49,026 nucleotides of DNA from Fibrobacterales bacterium (GCA_025997455.1 BNUP01000002.1:1-49026); one strand, 5' to 3'. Positions 25,642 to 33,858 are shown, numbered from the stretch's first letter. The notes: generated by a model not told the origin, from the letters alone. Translations and numbers: made by a program.

Positions 25642-26664
25642 ATGAATACTAAAATATTGTTTTCTGCTTGTGTTGCGATGCTGTTTCTTGCGTGCAGTAC
25701 ACAAGTTATAGAAGATAATTCTTCTAATGGTGGTGGAAACGGTTCTAGTAGCGGTAGTGGCGATTGTAAACTATCCCCTCTGACAACCGAAGTCACTGCC
25801 GAAGGTATAATCCTTAGGAGGGCAAGTCTTGCCCATAAATTGTCTTGGTTAGACAGAAATGTAGAAAGCCACAATACATACATCATTGAGGCTTGCACGG
25901 ACGAGAGCGTAAACCCGTACACATTTTATTATTCGGGCGCGGTGGACATCACCGTAATCCTAAGGGGAGACGGTGCAAACCGGACTCTTAAACTGAATTC
26001 AAACAATAGCATGTTCACCGTAAAGGAAAATGTCACTCTTATTTTAGATAGGAACATCACCATTCAAGGCCACAGCCAAAATGACAAATGCTTAGTTTAT
26101 GGGGATGGCGGAATACTTAAAATGAATGATTTTGCTACCATTAAAGACAACGATAACTGCGGAGTGTATTTAAATGGCGGAACATTCACAATGACGGGTG
26201 GAACGATATTGGGTAATCGTGCTAGTGGTGTGTATTTAAGCAGCGGAACATTCGCGATGAGTGGCGGAACAATATCCAGCAATTCGGCATCTAAAGGCGG
26301 TGGTGTGAATGCGCAATACGGAACATTTAAAATGACAGGAGGAACAATATCCAGCAACAGGGCATCTGAAGGCGGTGGAGTATATTCATCATCACACGCT
26401 TTTGTTATGCAGGGCGGAACCATAACGGGCAACACGGCGAGTAGTTACGGTGGCGGAGTGTACGGCAACATTAGCAAAACCGGCGGTACAATCACCGGTT
26501 ACAACAGCGACCAAGCGAACGGCAACAAGGTTGCGGACGCCTCCGGAACAATAGCCCGTCGCGGGCACTCCGTGTATTATAGTGCAAGTCTTCGCAAGGA
26601 ATCCACCGCCGGCGAAAACGACGACCTTTCTTCTTCCAACAAAATAGGAGCATGGGACGACTAA
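25642..26664 (+). CDS. Short lipoprotein with beta-helix, duplicate of the 23272 gene's C-terminus
   Basis: 340 residues. The ATG at 25642 has AAGGAG 6 nt upstream; the ORF start at 25627 would overlap that site. Lipobox LAC (SACVAMLFLAC), a short Gly/Ser linker (GGGNGSSSGSG), then the same DCKL.PLTTE-to-beta-helix region as the 551-aa protein but without its two N-terminal domains. The 793-bp 3' part differs from the neighbour at two bases only, causing one amino-acid change (FAMQGG to FVMQGG). Sequence before that point has clearly diverged. Confidence 0.85.
   Translation: MNTKILFSACVAMLFLACSTQVIEDNSSNGGGNGSSSGSGDCKLSPLTTEVTAEGIILRRASLAHKLSWLDRNVESHNTYIIEACTDESVNPYTFYYSGAVDITVILRGDGANRTLKLNSNNSMFTVKENVTLILDRNITIQGHSQNDKCLVYGDGGILKMNDFATIKDNDNCGVYLNGGTFTMTGGTILGNRASGVYLSSGTFAMSGGTISSNSASKGGGVNAQYGTFKMTGGTISSNRASEGGGVYSSSHAFVMQGGTITGNTASSYGGGVYGNISKTGGTITGYNSDQANGNKVADASGTIARRGHSVYYSASLRKESTAGENDDLSSSNKIGAWDD
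25866..26658 (+). repeat. 793-bp duplicated beta-helix segment, copy 2
   Basis: Partner of 24126-24918. See that entry for the boundaries. Confidence 0.95.
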
Positions 26665-26683
26665 CTTCAATATGAGAACCCTC

Positions 26684-28501
26684 ATGAATACGAAATTCAC
26701 TTACTCTTTACTCTTCGCCTTGACTTTTGCCATGGCGCTTTCACTTTTCATCTTCGCCTGTTCCGATGGTTCCTCTGGGAATGACGGCACCGCCGAGTCC
26801 TCCTCGTCGAGTGCCGCAACCGGCAATTCTTCAACAGCCGAGAGTAGTTCATCCGCAGTTCTAAATGCTACCACCCTCACTATCCAAAATGAATCTGGTA
26901 GTGATATTGATAGCGTTAAATGGCGTGGCGTGAACTTTGGCAAAATTGCAAAGAATGCTTTTGTAACCAAAAATGTAGAGGCGGGGCAAGGTTTTGTTTC
27001 CTTCTATAGAGTTACTAATCCCTTAAGTGCAAGATCAACGGACTTGATAGTGGTGGAGCAAAACGAAAAAATTTCTTTTATTGTTCAAAACAATACGGTA
27101 ATAGAAGAGATAAATGTCGATAATATTCAAAATTCGGATACATTTATTGCTTTAAGGCAAGCCCGTACTCCTTCCATCGAGAACCTTGCCATAACAGAGG
27201 TTTCCTACACTTCTGCAAAGTTGAACTCAAGCGTTGCCGATGGCGGCAACCCCGCCTACACGAGCCGGGGCTTTTGCGTAACCACCGAATTGGTTGGTAT
27301 TCAATACGCTTGCGACACAATAGCAAGCGGCTTGTTCCAAAAAAGTTTGACCGACCTATCCGATACCACCACATACTACGCCATATCTTTTTTAGACAAC
27401 GGAAGTCATCCGAGGACTTATAGCAAGTTAGATAGTTTTACCACCTATAAATTATGCGGTGATAAGGAATATAATCGTTCTGCGGAATTTTGTTACAATG
27501 GTATTATCCACGATAGATGCAACGAGAATACATATAATCCGGCAACTGAATTTTGCTCAGACTATGTCATATATACAAAATGCAATGGCATAATGTACAA
27601 CCCTGCTACGGAATTTTGTACTGAAAATGAAATATATGCTAAGTGTGCAAGCAAAATCTATACGCCATCTATCCAATATTGCATTGATAATGCAATTGTT
27701 CCAAAATGCGAGGCTACACTGACCGTTGGGACGGAATGCAGTCTCAATGGACTTACAATTTTAAAAATGAAATCAGAAACAAAAGAATTTGTTGATGCTG
27801 GCGATTACTCTTATCCATTTAACAAAGGTTTCCCTGCGACTATAGAGGTTTATGCACTTGGTGCAGGTGGTGGCGGACAAAGTGGAAATCGAAATTATTG
27901 GGTAATAAGTTTTAGTACAGACAGAGGAGTTGGTGGAGCTGGGGGTGGCGGTGCTGCGGTTTATGCAAAATTATCCATAGAAAAACCTACTGATTTTAAC
28001 ATAACTGTGGGTAAGGGCGGTAGTGGGGGAAAGAGTCGCGACCAGTTGAATTGCGGACCCACTAGTTCCGGAGAAGCAGGCAATTCCGGCAACTCAGGAG
28101 AAGGTTCTTCTGTTATATTCGGTTCAACAATTATCACAGCAGGAGGTGGTGCATGCGGAGGTGGTACATGCGGAGGAGGCATGGGAAATACATCAGTAGG
28201 TGCTGGAATAGGCGGAGTAGCAGGAGAAAAATCTTCTGGTATAGAAATAGAAGTTTGGGAGGGTAAAAATGGAGATAGGGGAGATAATGGGAATATGAAG
28301 AGCGATGTAGCAACTCAAAAAGGAGGTGCTGCCGCAAAAATAGAAAGTGGTTCAAAAAATCCCTTTGGCGGTGGTTTGGGTGCTACAAAAAATAGTTATG
28401 CGCAAGTAGGTGGCGGCGGAATCGGAGGGTATGATGCCGGTTCTACAGGAATAGACGGCGGCGACGGCAAGGTAATCATTGTAGTCACATATCCCGAATA
28501 A
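26684..28501 (+). CDS. Large Ser-linker lipoprotein with Cys-rich repeats and Gly-rich domain
   Basis: 605 residues from the ATG at 26684; an in-frame ATG at 26672 is possible, and neither has a good Shine-Dalgarno. Lipobox IFAC, poly-Ser linkers, a domain paralogous to that in the 551-aa protein (IQNESGSDIDSVKWRGVNFGKI), and an FN3-like part (DGGNPAYTSRGFCVTTE). Four ~23-residue Cys-rich repeats (C.G..YNPATEFC....IY.KC, ~260-355) follow, a repeat type common in Fibrobacter surface proteins. The C-terminal ~220 residues are Gly-rich (GAGGGGQSGN, GGGACGGGTCGGG). Probably surface exposed and last gene of the cluster. Confidence 0.85.
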   Translation: MNTKFTYSLLFALTFAMALSLFIFACSDGSSGNDGTAESSSSSAATGNSSTAESSSSAVLNATTLTIQNESGSDIDSVKWRGVNFGKIAKNAFVTKNVEAGQGFVSFYRVTNPLSARSTDLIVVEQNEKISFIVQNNTVIEEINVDNIQNSDTFIALRQARTPSIENLAITEVSYTSAKLNSSVADGGNPAYTSRGFCVTTELVGIQYACDTIASGLFQKSLTDLSDTTTYYAISFLDNGSHPRTYSKLDSFTTYKLCGDKEYNRSAEFCYNGIIHDRCNENTYNPATEFCSDYVIYTKCNGIMYNPATEFCTENEIYAKCASKIYTPSIQYCIDNAIVPKCEATLTVGTECSLNGLTILKMKSETKEFVDAGDYSYPFNKGFPATIEVYALGAGGGGQSGNRNYWVISFSTDRGVGGAGGGGAAVYAKLSIEKPTDFNITVGKGGSGGKSRDQLNCGPTSSGEAGNSGNSGEGSSVIFGSTIITAGGGACGGGTCGGGMGNTSVGAGIGGVAGEKSSGIEIEVWEGKNGDRGDNGNMKSDVATQKGGAAAKIESGSKNPFGGGLGATKNSYAQVGGGGIGGYDAGSTGIDGGDGKVIIVVTYPE

Positions 28502-28562
28502 CAGTTTATTATGCCAAAAAAAAAAACTATGATTAAAAAAACGCTACTCACAACCCTACAGC

Positions 28563-29003
28563 CTAACCGCCCTGCGTTTCAATACCGAACTGCCCCGCCG
28601 TGGCGAGCATCTTCTTGTCGAAGGAGCACAGGCGTATGTCGCTGTTGTTTGGGTTACTTTTTATATTGAGTGCGGTTGCAATGTGAATGGCATCAAGGGA
28701 TTTGCAGTTGGCAAGTGTATAATTCTCTGCCATTGAATCGGCAAATTTTTCTGTAATTTCACTATAGAAAACATCTCTCAGAAAAGCATTCAATTGCAGT
28801 CTCTTTTTATCGAGCCAACCGGAATCTAAACAATTTTTTCGCAGTTTATGGTATCGCATCAAAGCATTATTGGTTTCAATTTTGAGCAAAACAGAACTCA
28901 CCCTAACATTATTGCTTTGCCATATATTATATGCTGTGTCTTGGGTATTTTCTTCAAACAGAATGGCGAGCACCAACGAAGAATCAAAATAGTGAATAAT
29001 CAT
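28563..29003 (-). CDS. PIN-domain toxin (VapC-type ribonuclease)
   Basis: 146 residues. PIN nucleases cut RNA with four acidic residues that hold metal; here D7 (YFDSSLV), E43 (KIETNNAL), D104 (SLDAIHIATAL) and D129 (LCSFDKKMLATA) fit the pattern. It is preceded by a 90-aa gene at 3 nt, the usual antitoxin position. Likely type II toxin-antitoxin, converging on the lipoprotein cluster with a 61-bp gap that shows no obvious terminator. Confidence 0.88.
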   Translation of the reverse strand: MIIHYFDSSLVLAILFEENTQDTAYNIWQSNNVRVSSVLLKIETNNALMRYHKLRKNCLDSGWLDKKRLQLNAFLRDVFYSEITEKFADSMAENYTLANCKSLDAIHIATALNIKSNPNNSDIRLCSFDKKMLATAGQFGIETQGG

Positions 29004-29006
29004 AGG

Positions 29007-29279
29007 TTAAAACCTATCTGTGCGGCAATCATCATAAAAAGCCCAAAAATCAAAATCTTGCGGGGTATCGGACAGATCTGGTTTTGGAGGCACATCCACA
29101 CTTTTTGGCAGGCTGACCTCGCCAGCCTTGGCTCTTTCGATCATCCACATCACGAATAGAAGTTCATCCTCGTCATTCACAGGAAAATTCACGCCGTTGC
29201 CGAGCGGAACAGTGTGCGGTTGGAACGGTTGTTTAGTCGGTGTTTTGGTATATTTTTTTGTGGCTATGGCTATTGGCAT
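29007..29279 (-). CDS. Putative antitoxin of the PIN-domain toxin
   Basis: 90 residues, with Shine-Dalgarno GGAG 6 nt before the ATG at 29279. The position (first gene, 3 nt before the toxin) supports an antitoxin role. The sequence lacks a recognisable AbrB, RHH or Phd fold. It has a Pro/Thr-rich basic N-terminus (KKYTKTPTKQPFQP), a central helix (EDELLFVMWMIERAKAGE) and an acidic, aromatic C-terminus (DTPQDFDFWAFYDDC), which could be the toxin-wrapping tail. A possible -10 (TATACT) lies at 29310-29315. Confidence 0.65.
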   Translation of the reverse strand: MPIAIATKKYTKTPTKQPFQPHTVPLGNGVNFPVNDEDELLFVMWMIERAKAGEVSLPKSVDVPPKPDLSDTPQDFDFWAFYDDCRTDRF

Positions 29280-29395
29280 AAAAACTCCGATTCAATTTGC
29301 TGCACTAGTAGTATAGAAAATTTTTCAAAAACAATGGAGAAGGAATTATTCATAAAAATTCCGCATATTGATGTGGAGATGCTCTCCCGCGACCA

Positions 29396-30028
29396 TTACG
29401 ACCGTTTAGATAAAGAGGCGGTTAAAGAACTTGCCGCAAAAACATACACGCTCATAATCGCCAAATATTCCGCAAAGAACAAAATTGCCGGTCTTTCGGG
29501 TGACCAAAAATCAAAAGAATTGCCCAAAAATAATTTAGAGAACATCTCTCTGTCAAAAGATGCCCATACGCCGAATGCGACAAATAATAACGCAACTATT
29601 TTCCAAGCACTTCCATATAGATGAAGTTTATTTGCTATCATTTTCCAGTGAAACCCGGTATGAATAGCCATAAAAATTAAAGCCCAATAGGCGCTTGTAG
29701 TATGAACTTGCCGAAGTAGCATACTGCCTTCCAAATGCAAAAAAGCAAGTACAAATCGAGATTGCATAAAACCGCTGATTATAGTTGAGGACATTGCTAT
29801 GAGAAGTAATAAATTAGTTGCGATAGTTAGCGTTCGCTTAAAATTATAAGTGCCTTTAAAACCGTTTTTATACCATTTTATATTAATAATATTGTGAAAA
29901 ATAAATAATGCAAATAAAGAAGTGCCGACTATCTCGTGGATTAAGGTATGGGTAATTGTATCCGCAAAGGCAACCAACAAAAGGATTGTCATTGCGAAAT
30001 CTATGGAAAGGCGTGTGATTAGAGTCAC
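29396..30028 (-). CDS. DUF4405-type membrane protein (cytochrome b-like)
   Basis: 210 residues from the GTG at 30028, which overlaps the flavodoxin stop by GTGA; a GTG at 30055 would add 9 residues. Four to five membrane helices. The His pattern H-E-(x)n-H in the second helix (HEIVGTSLFALFIFHNI) and H..(x)n..H..F.H in the fourth (QVHTTSAYWALIFMAIHTGFH) suggests haem ligands, as proposed for DUF4405 and related cytochrome b-like families. Coupling to an exported flavodoxin suggests electron transfer across the inner membrane. Confidence 0.8.
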   Translation of the reverse strand: MTLITRLSIDFAMTILLLVAFADTITHTLIHEIVGTSLFALFIFHNIINIKWYKNGFKGTYNFKRTLTIATNLLLLIAMSSTIISGFMQSRFVLAFLHLEGSMLLRQVHTTSAYWALIFMAIHTGFHWKMIANKLHLYGSAWKIVALLFVAFGVWASFDREMFSKLFLGNSFDFWSPERPAILFFAEYLAIMSVYVFAASSLTASLSKRS

Positions 30029-30558
30029 TTTAGAATGCCGATTTTTTTCAGCCACGCCGTAATATCTTTTTGGGCATTGTTTGCACTTCCGCCACGAATC
30101 GCAAGTCCGTTCAAGAGTTTGGCTTTAGGAGCGAGTTTTGCAATATCATCTTCACTGCGCCCAAGTGCACTGCCGCCGTGTGTGCAAAACGGCACAATGA
30201 CCTTACCCGCAAAATCGTACGATTCTAAAAATGTGAAAAGCGGCATAGGTATTGTTCCCCACCAATTTGGGTATCCTAAAAATAGAGTATCGTATTGTTC
30301 CATATTAGATACTTTTGTGGAAAGTTCAGGTCGGGCATTCGCTTGCTGCTCTTTTTTGGCAACCTCTACTGCGGTGTTGTAATCCTTGGAATAAGGCACC
30401 ACTGTTTTAATCTCAAAAATATCGCCGCCAACGCTCTTTTGAATTTGTTCCGCAACCGCACGGGTATTGCCCGAATGCGAAAAATAGGCGACGATGGTTT
30501 TGGCGTTTGCCGTAGCCGCTCCTAGCAAAAGGAGCGTGGAGAGAATGAAAGTGTTCAT
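30025..30558 (-). CDS. Exported flavodoxin-like protein
   Basis: 177 residues from the ATG at 30558, with Shine-Dalgarno AAAGGA. The N-terminal signal peptide (MNTFILSTLLLLGAATANA) is unusual for a flavodoxin. The FMN phosphate loop follows (AYFSHSGNTRAVAEQI), then the YPNWWGTIPMP segment and the THGGSALG loop typical of flavodoxin_4 proteins, which carry electrons with FMN. It is the first gene of a two-gene operon with the DUF4405 protein. The -10 box at 30596-30601 touches the end of palindromic element copy B. Confidence 0.88.
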   Translation of the reverse strand: MNTFILSTLLLLGAATANAKTIVAYFSHSGNTRAVAEQIQKSVGGDIFEIKTVVPYSKDYNTAVEVAKKEQQANARPELSTKVSNMEQYDTLFLGYPNWWGTIPMPLFTFLESYDFAGKVIVPFCTHGGSALGRSEDDIAKLAPKAKLLNGLAIRGGSANNAQKDITAWLKKIGILK

Positions 30559-30595
30559 ATTTATCCTTTGTTGGGTTGATTTTCCAAGTGTTGTA

Positions 30596-30601
30596 AATAT
30601 A
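30596..30601 (-). promoter_or_regulatory. Promoter -10 box of the flavodoxin operon at the edge of a repeat
   Basis: TATATT on the minus strand (context TTACTATATTTACAAC). The upstream half (TTACTATA) is the end of palindromic element copy B. A ~30-nt leader with Shine-Dalgarno AAAGGA follows. Confidence 0.45.
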
Positions 30602-30756
30602 GTAATCTCCGAAGAACTATACAAAACTTTATTTCATAAAACAAGAAGTTCTTCGGAGACGACGGCAAACAGTTTAAATTTGCATAAAAACACGGTTCGC
30701 CCGTGTCGCTCAGTAGGCTCTGACGATCTCTTAACGAGTTCTTCAGAGCCTACTAT
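30598..30756 (+). repeat. Palindromic element, long copy B (~160 bp)
   Basis: Inverted relative to copy A (20497-20657). Perfect 12-bp arms AGTAGGCTCTGA (30712-30723) / TCAGAGCCTACT (30743-30754), and CTCCGAAGAACT / AGTTCTTCGGAG near the left end. A short relative lies within uvrC. Confidence 0.85.
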
Positions 30757-30777
30757 AAAAAAATAAAATGTGTCGCT

Positions 30778-32118
30778 CTACTGCGCTCCTTTTCCGCTCA
30801 GAACCACATAAATAGTGCGAATGAGTATTTGTATATCTAAAAGTATTGAGAAGTTGGAGAGATAATATATGTCATATCCCAATTTTATTTTTACATCTTC
30901 AATGTTGTTGTCATAGTGATGGCGGACTTGTGCCCAGCCTGTGAGACCGGGTTTCATTTTGAGGCGGCTCGCATAAAATGGAATTTCGCGGCGAAGTTTT
31001 TCAATAAACACCGCTCGTTCGGGGCGGGGACCTACCATACTCATATCGCCTTTGAGAACACAAAGCAACTGCGGAATTTCGTCAATTCTGCATCGGCGAA
31101 TAATTTTTCCGACACGGGTCACGCGGGCATCATTTTTTTTTGCCCATTGAGGTCCGTTTTTCTCGGCATCAAGCCGCATTGAACGAAATTTATAAACTGT
31201 AAAGGGGCGGGAATAAAGTCCTATTCTCTGCTGTTTGTAGAACACCGACCCGCGCGAATCGATTTTTATTGCAATTGCGGTCAGCAAAAGCAGAGGCGAG
31301 GTTATTAAAAGTAAAGAAATTGCGATAACAATATCCATAACTCTCTTAATGGTCGCTTGCCAAGGGAGTAGGTTTTGAATGAACAATTCTTGGAGTTCCG
31401 TTGTATTTACAAGCGAAACGGTAGTCGTTTTGAAATTTTTTACGCACTCGTGCAGTGACGGCACAACATAAACTTTTATGGGCAAGTGAGCCACCCAATA
31501 CAAAATGTCGTTTATCTTTTTCTCGGTTGGCGTGCGATGTGCTATTATAATTGCCTGTGCGTTGTTCTTTTTAATTATTGAGGGTAAATTGGAGTAATTT
31601 TCCTGCGTGTCCCAAATAATTTTTTTACCGAGTTCCGTGTGTTCCTTGAATATGTGCAAAAGTTCCCTTGCCTCGTGCGTGTTGCCGAGCAGAATCACAT
31701 TGTCCGCTCCGTATCCTTTTTTTATAAATTGCCGCAAAATAAAACTTATTGAGAGTCGCAAAAAAGACACGGAAATCCAAGTAAAAAACAGATAAGATGC
31801 GAGCAGTTCAATGAGTTTCAAAAATTTTTGAATACTGAACGGCGGAGGCGGAAGTTCTCGTCCGAAAATAATCGCTCCCAAAAAACAGAATACTATCCCG
31901 AACACCGCCGCAAGGTAAAGTATATGAGTTGTGCGAGATTCAAAAAGCCATTTGCGATAAAGTCCCGCACATAGAAAAATCACGAACCAAGCGAGCACCG
32001 CAAGAGTTACGTATTCCCTGAAATTGGGAAAAAACAACCAAAAGCACGCCATTTGAGCCGTGCCGTCGAATAAAATAAACAGAATTTTTTCTAATGTTGA
32101 GGATCGCATTCCTGTCAT
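30778..32118 (-). CDS. Polyprenyl glycosylphosphotransferase (exopolysaccharide initiation, WcaJ-like)
   Basis: 446 residues from 32118; an in-frame ATG at 32109 is equally possible. Such enzymes move a sugar-1-phosphate from a nucleotide sugar to undecaprenyl phosphate, starting exopolysaccharide or capsule repeat synthesis at the inner membrane. Four N-terminal helices, a Rossmann-like CoA_binding_3 region (~130-235), one further helix, and the sugar transferase domain with KRVMDIVIA, FYKQQRIG, VYKFRSMR, RIDEIPQL, MSMVGPRPE and KPGLTGWAQV. It stands alone here; the SLBB export protein at 5-7 kb may serve the same product. Confidence 0.92.
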   Translation of the reverse strand: MTGMRSSTLEKILFILFDGTAQMACFWLFFPNFREYVTLAVLAWFVIFLCAGLYRKWLFESRTTHILYLAAVFGIVFCFLGAIIFGRELPPPPFSIQKFLKLIELLASYLFFTWISVSFLRLSISFILRQFIKKGYGADNVILLGNTHEARELLHIFKEHTELGKKIIWDTQENYSNLPSIIKKNNAQAIIIAHRTPTEKKINDILYWVAHLPIKVYVVPSLHECVKNFKTTTVSLVNTTELQELFIQNLLPWQATIKRVMDIVIAISLLLITSPLLLLTAIAIKIDSRGSVFYKQQRIGLYSRPFTVYKFRSMRLDAEKNGPQWAKKNDARVTRVGKIIRRCRIDEIPQLLCVLKGDMSMVGPRPERAVFIEKLRREIPFYASRLKMKPGLTGWAQVRHHYDNNIEDVKIKLGYDIYYLSNFSILLDIQILIRTIYVVLSGKGAQ

Positions 32119-32259
32119 AAATATATAATGTTTTTAGCAAAAAAATGCATTTCTATCGATTTTTTAAGGTAAAATTTTATTTTTTACATATAAAATATAC
32201 AAAAAATACAAGGAATAAATAGTAGTGAAACAGTAATGACGAGGTAATGACGAAACGAT

Positions 32260-32339
32260 TTCTCCCTTCCCCCTTCTCCCATTTTTGCACCGCCGAGTTC
32301 CCCATACCCCACACCCCACACCCTATACCCCACTTTTTC
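32260..32339 (+). repeat. Composite repeat module upstream of yraN
   Basis: Sense orientation: CCCTTCCCCCTTCTCCC, TTTTTGCACCGCCGAGTTCCC, CATACCC/CACACCC/CACACCC heptamers, then CCACTTTT and the TACCTT box. The first ~80 nt reappear almost unchanged at 47350-47420. Confidence 0.85.
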
Positions 32340-32345
32340 TACCTT
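32340..32345 (+). promoter_or_regulatory. -10-like box TACCTT, leaderless start of yraN
   Basis: TACCTT, then 6 nt (CCCCAA), then the ATG at 32352. Confidence 0.5.
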
Positions 32346-32351
32346 CCCCAA

Positions 32352-32756
32352 ATGCCCTTTGCAAAATCACATCAAGGCTTACGCAAACTTCGCGGACGCA
32401 TTGCCGAGACATACGCTTGTGCATACTTGGAGCGTAAGGGTTGCAAAATTCTCGCACGCAACTATAGATTTTCGGGCGGCGAACTCGATATAATAGCAAA
32501 AAATGCAAAAGATGAAATTCTTTTTATTGAGGTGAAATCGGTTTGGGAATACGGAACGGGTTCGGCTGATTCAAGAGTAGGTGCGTTAAAACAGAAAAAA
32601 ATATGGCAAACCGCAACCAAGTTTTTACAGGAAAACGGAGGCTTGGAACAACTATCCCGCTTTGATGTTGTCGCTTTTGATTTTCGCAAGGAAAAAATGA
32701 AAATGAATTATTACAAAAATGCTTTTATCTCAAATAAGGTTGTTTATCACATATAA
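32352..32756 (+). CDS. yraN: YraN family (UPF0102) endonuclease-like protein
   Basis: 134 residues from the ATG at 32352; the frame upstream is repeat DNA. The family core is clear: G-R-I-A-E-T-Y-A..Y-L-E-R-K-G, I-L-A-R-N-Y-R, G-G-E-L-D-I-I-A and F-I-E-V-K. These are the motifs of a restriction-endonuclease-like (Holliday-junction-resolvase-like) fold with catalytic E-D-E-K residues. The cellular role is not settled. It starts 6 nt after TACCTT, with no Shine-Dalgarno. Confidence 0.9.
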   Translation: MPFAKSHQGLRKLRGRIAETYACAYLERKGCKILARNYRFSGGELDIIAKNAKDEILFIEVKSVWEYGTGSADSRVGALKQKKIWQTATKFLQENGGLEQLSRFDVVAFDFRKEKMKMNYYKNAFISNKVVYHI

Positions 32757-32791
32757 TCGCAACTTCTATACTATCCTCCGCCATTACTGAA

Positions 32792-32833
32792 GGTAACCTC
32801 TACCAACCTCATAAGAGGTTAATAGTGGTTACC
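32792..32833 (+). other. Nested hairpin between yraN and hisF
   Basis: Outer arms GGTAACC (32792-32798) / GGTTACC (32827-32833), inner arms AACCTC (32805-32810) / GAGGTT (32815-32820). No T-run follows, so this looks like a leader or operator structure upstream of hisF rather than a terminator. Confidence 0.5.
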
Positions 32834-32888
32834 TAATTTCTACTTTCACAATATATGAATTGCGGAAGAATTTTTTGAGGTTTTTGTA

Positions 32889-33674
32889 ATGCTGACTAAA
32901 CGCCTGATAATTTGCTTAGATGTTCGCGACCGCAAAGTCACCAAAGGAGTGAAGTTTGAGGGCAACCGAGACATTGGAGACCCTGTAGAAATGGGTGCTC
33001 AATATAGCCGAGACGGCGTTGATGAACTCGTTTTTTACGACATAACCGCAAGTGCGGAAAATCGTCAATGCGATATAGAAATGGTGCGAAACATCGCCAA
33101 AAAAGTTTTTATCCCGTTTTCGGTTGGCGGCGGAGTGAGGAACTTGGAAGATATGCACTTAATTTTACTCGCCGGTGCGGAAAAAGTCAGCATAAATTCG
33201 CTTGCAGTTTTGAATCCGAGCATAATAAGCAACGGTGCAAAAGCGTTTGGAAATCAATGTATGGTTTTGGGAATGGATGTGAAATTTGTCGGTGAAACGG
33301 CAAAAATTCCAAGCGGCTACGAGGTTGTGATTCGAGGCGGCAGGCAGAAAACCGAACTTGATGCACTCGAATGGGCGAGGCGTGCACAGGATTTGGGAAT
33401 TGGCGAAATTTGCCTCAACAGCATAGACACCGACGGCGTTAAAAACGGATACGAACTCAACATCACTCAAAAAATAGCACAGGAAATAGAAGTCCCCGTT
33501 ATCGCAAGCGGCGGTGCAGGCACACCTGCTCACATAACCGAACTCTTTGCAAAAACAAACGCAGACGCGGCTTTGGTCGCATCGATGGTTCATTTTGGCA
33601 CATACACAATAGCACAAATTAAAGCAGAAATGAAAGCGAACAAAATTCCCGTCAGAATGGAGGACAAATGCTAA
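32889..33674 (+). CDS. hisF: Imidazole glycerol phosphate synthase, cyclase subunit
   Basis: 261 residues, a (beta/alpha)8 barrel. HisF uses ammonia from HisH to close the imidazole ring in histidine synthesis, releasing AICAR. Catalytic Asp11 (IICLDV) and Asp130 (GMDVK) are present, with GGGVR and the phosphate-binding ASGGAG near residue 207. Shine-Dalgarno GAGG is 10 nt before the ATG. hisH is not adjacent, so the his genes are dispersed. The next gene starts within the last codons of hisF. Confidence 0.95.
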   Translation: MLTKRLIICLDVRDRKVTKGVKFEGNRDIGDPVEMGAQYSRDGVDELVFYDITASAENRQCDIEMVRNIAKKVFIPFSVGGGVRNLEDMHLILLAGAEKVSINSLAVLNPSIISNGAKAFGNQCMVLGMDVKFVGETAKIPSGYEVVIRGGRQKTELDALEWARRAQDLGIGEICLNSIDTDGVKNGYELNITQKIAQEIEVPVIASGGAGTPAHITELFAKTNADAALVASMVHFGTYTIAQIKAEMKANKIPVRMEDKC

Positions 33675-33853
33675 TCCTATTCTTGATTATTCTCCCCTTT
33701 ATAATTGTAATCGGTGCAATTGTGTTCTTTAATGTCTATGTCCGCAAGCAGATAACAAAAGACACAACGCCTCCGCCAGAACTCGACACCGCCTATATAA
33801 AAGCGGAAAATACGGGTGAAGAAGACAGCGATTTGGGAAATGTTTTTAATTGA
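33668..33853 (+). CDS. Small single-pass membrane protein (61 aa)
   Basis: 61 residues. One N-terminal hydrophobic helix (LILFLIILPFIIVIGAIVFF) is followed by a short basic segment and an acidic tail (ENTGEEDSDLGN), so the C-terminus is probably cytosolic. The ATG overlaps the hisF stop by 7 nt (ATGCTAA) and ribF follows 5 nt later, making a coupled hisF-61aa-ribF unit. No family was recognised. Confidence 0.65.
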   Translation: MLILFLIILPFIIVIGAIVFFNVYVRKQITKDTTPPPELDTAYIKAENTGEEDSDLGNVFN

Positions 33854-33858
33854 CGGTT

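Noticed and set aside
29214..29624. 136-aa plus-strand frame with a possible Shine-Dalgarno before MEKELFIKIPH
   Set aside because: It overlaps the antisense of the DUF4405 gene, whose membrane helices and His pattern are clearly coding. The plus frame has no recognisable domain.
33165..33617. 150-aa minus-strand frame inside hisF
   Set aside because: It is antisense to a complete, canonical hisF with all catalytic residues; a Cys-rich shadow.
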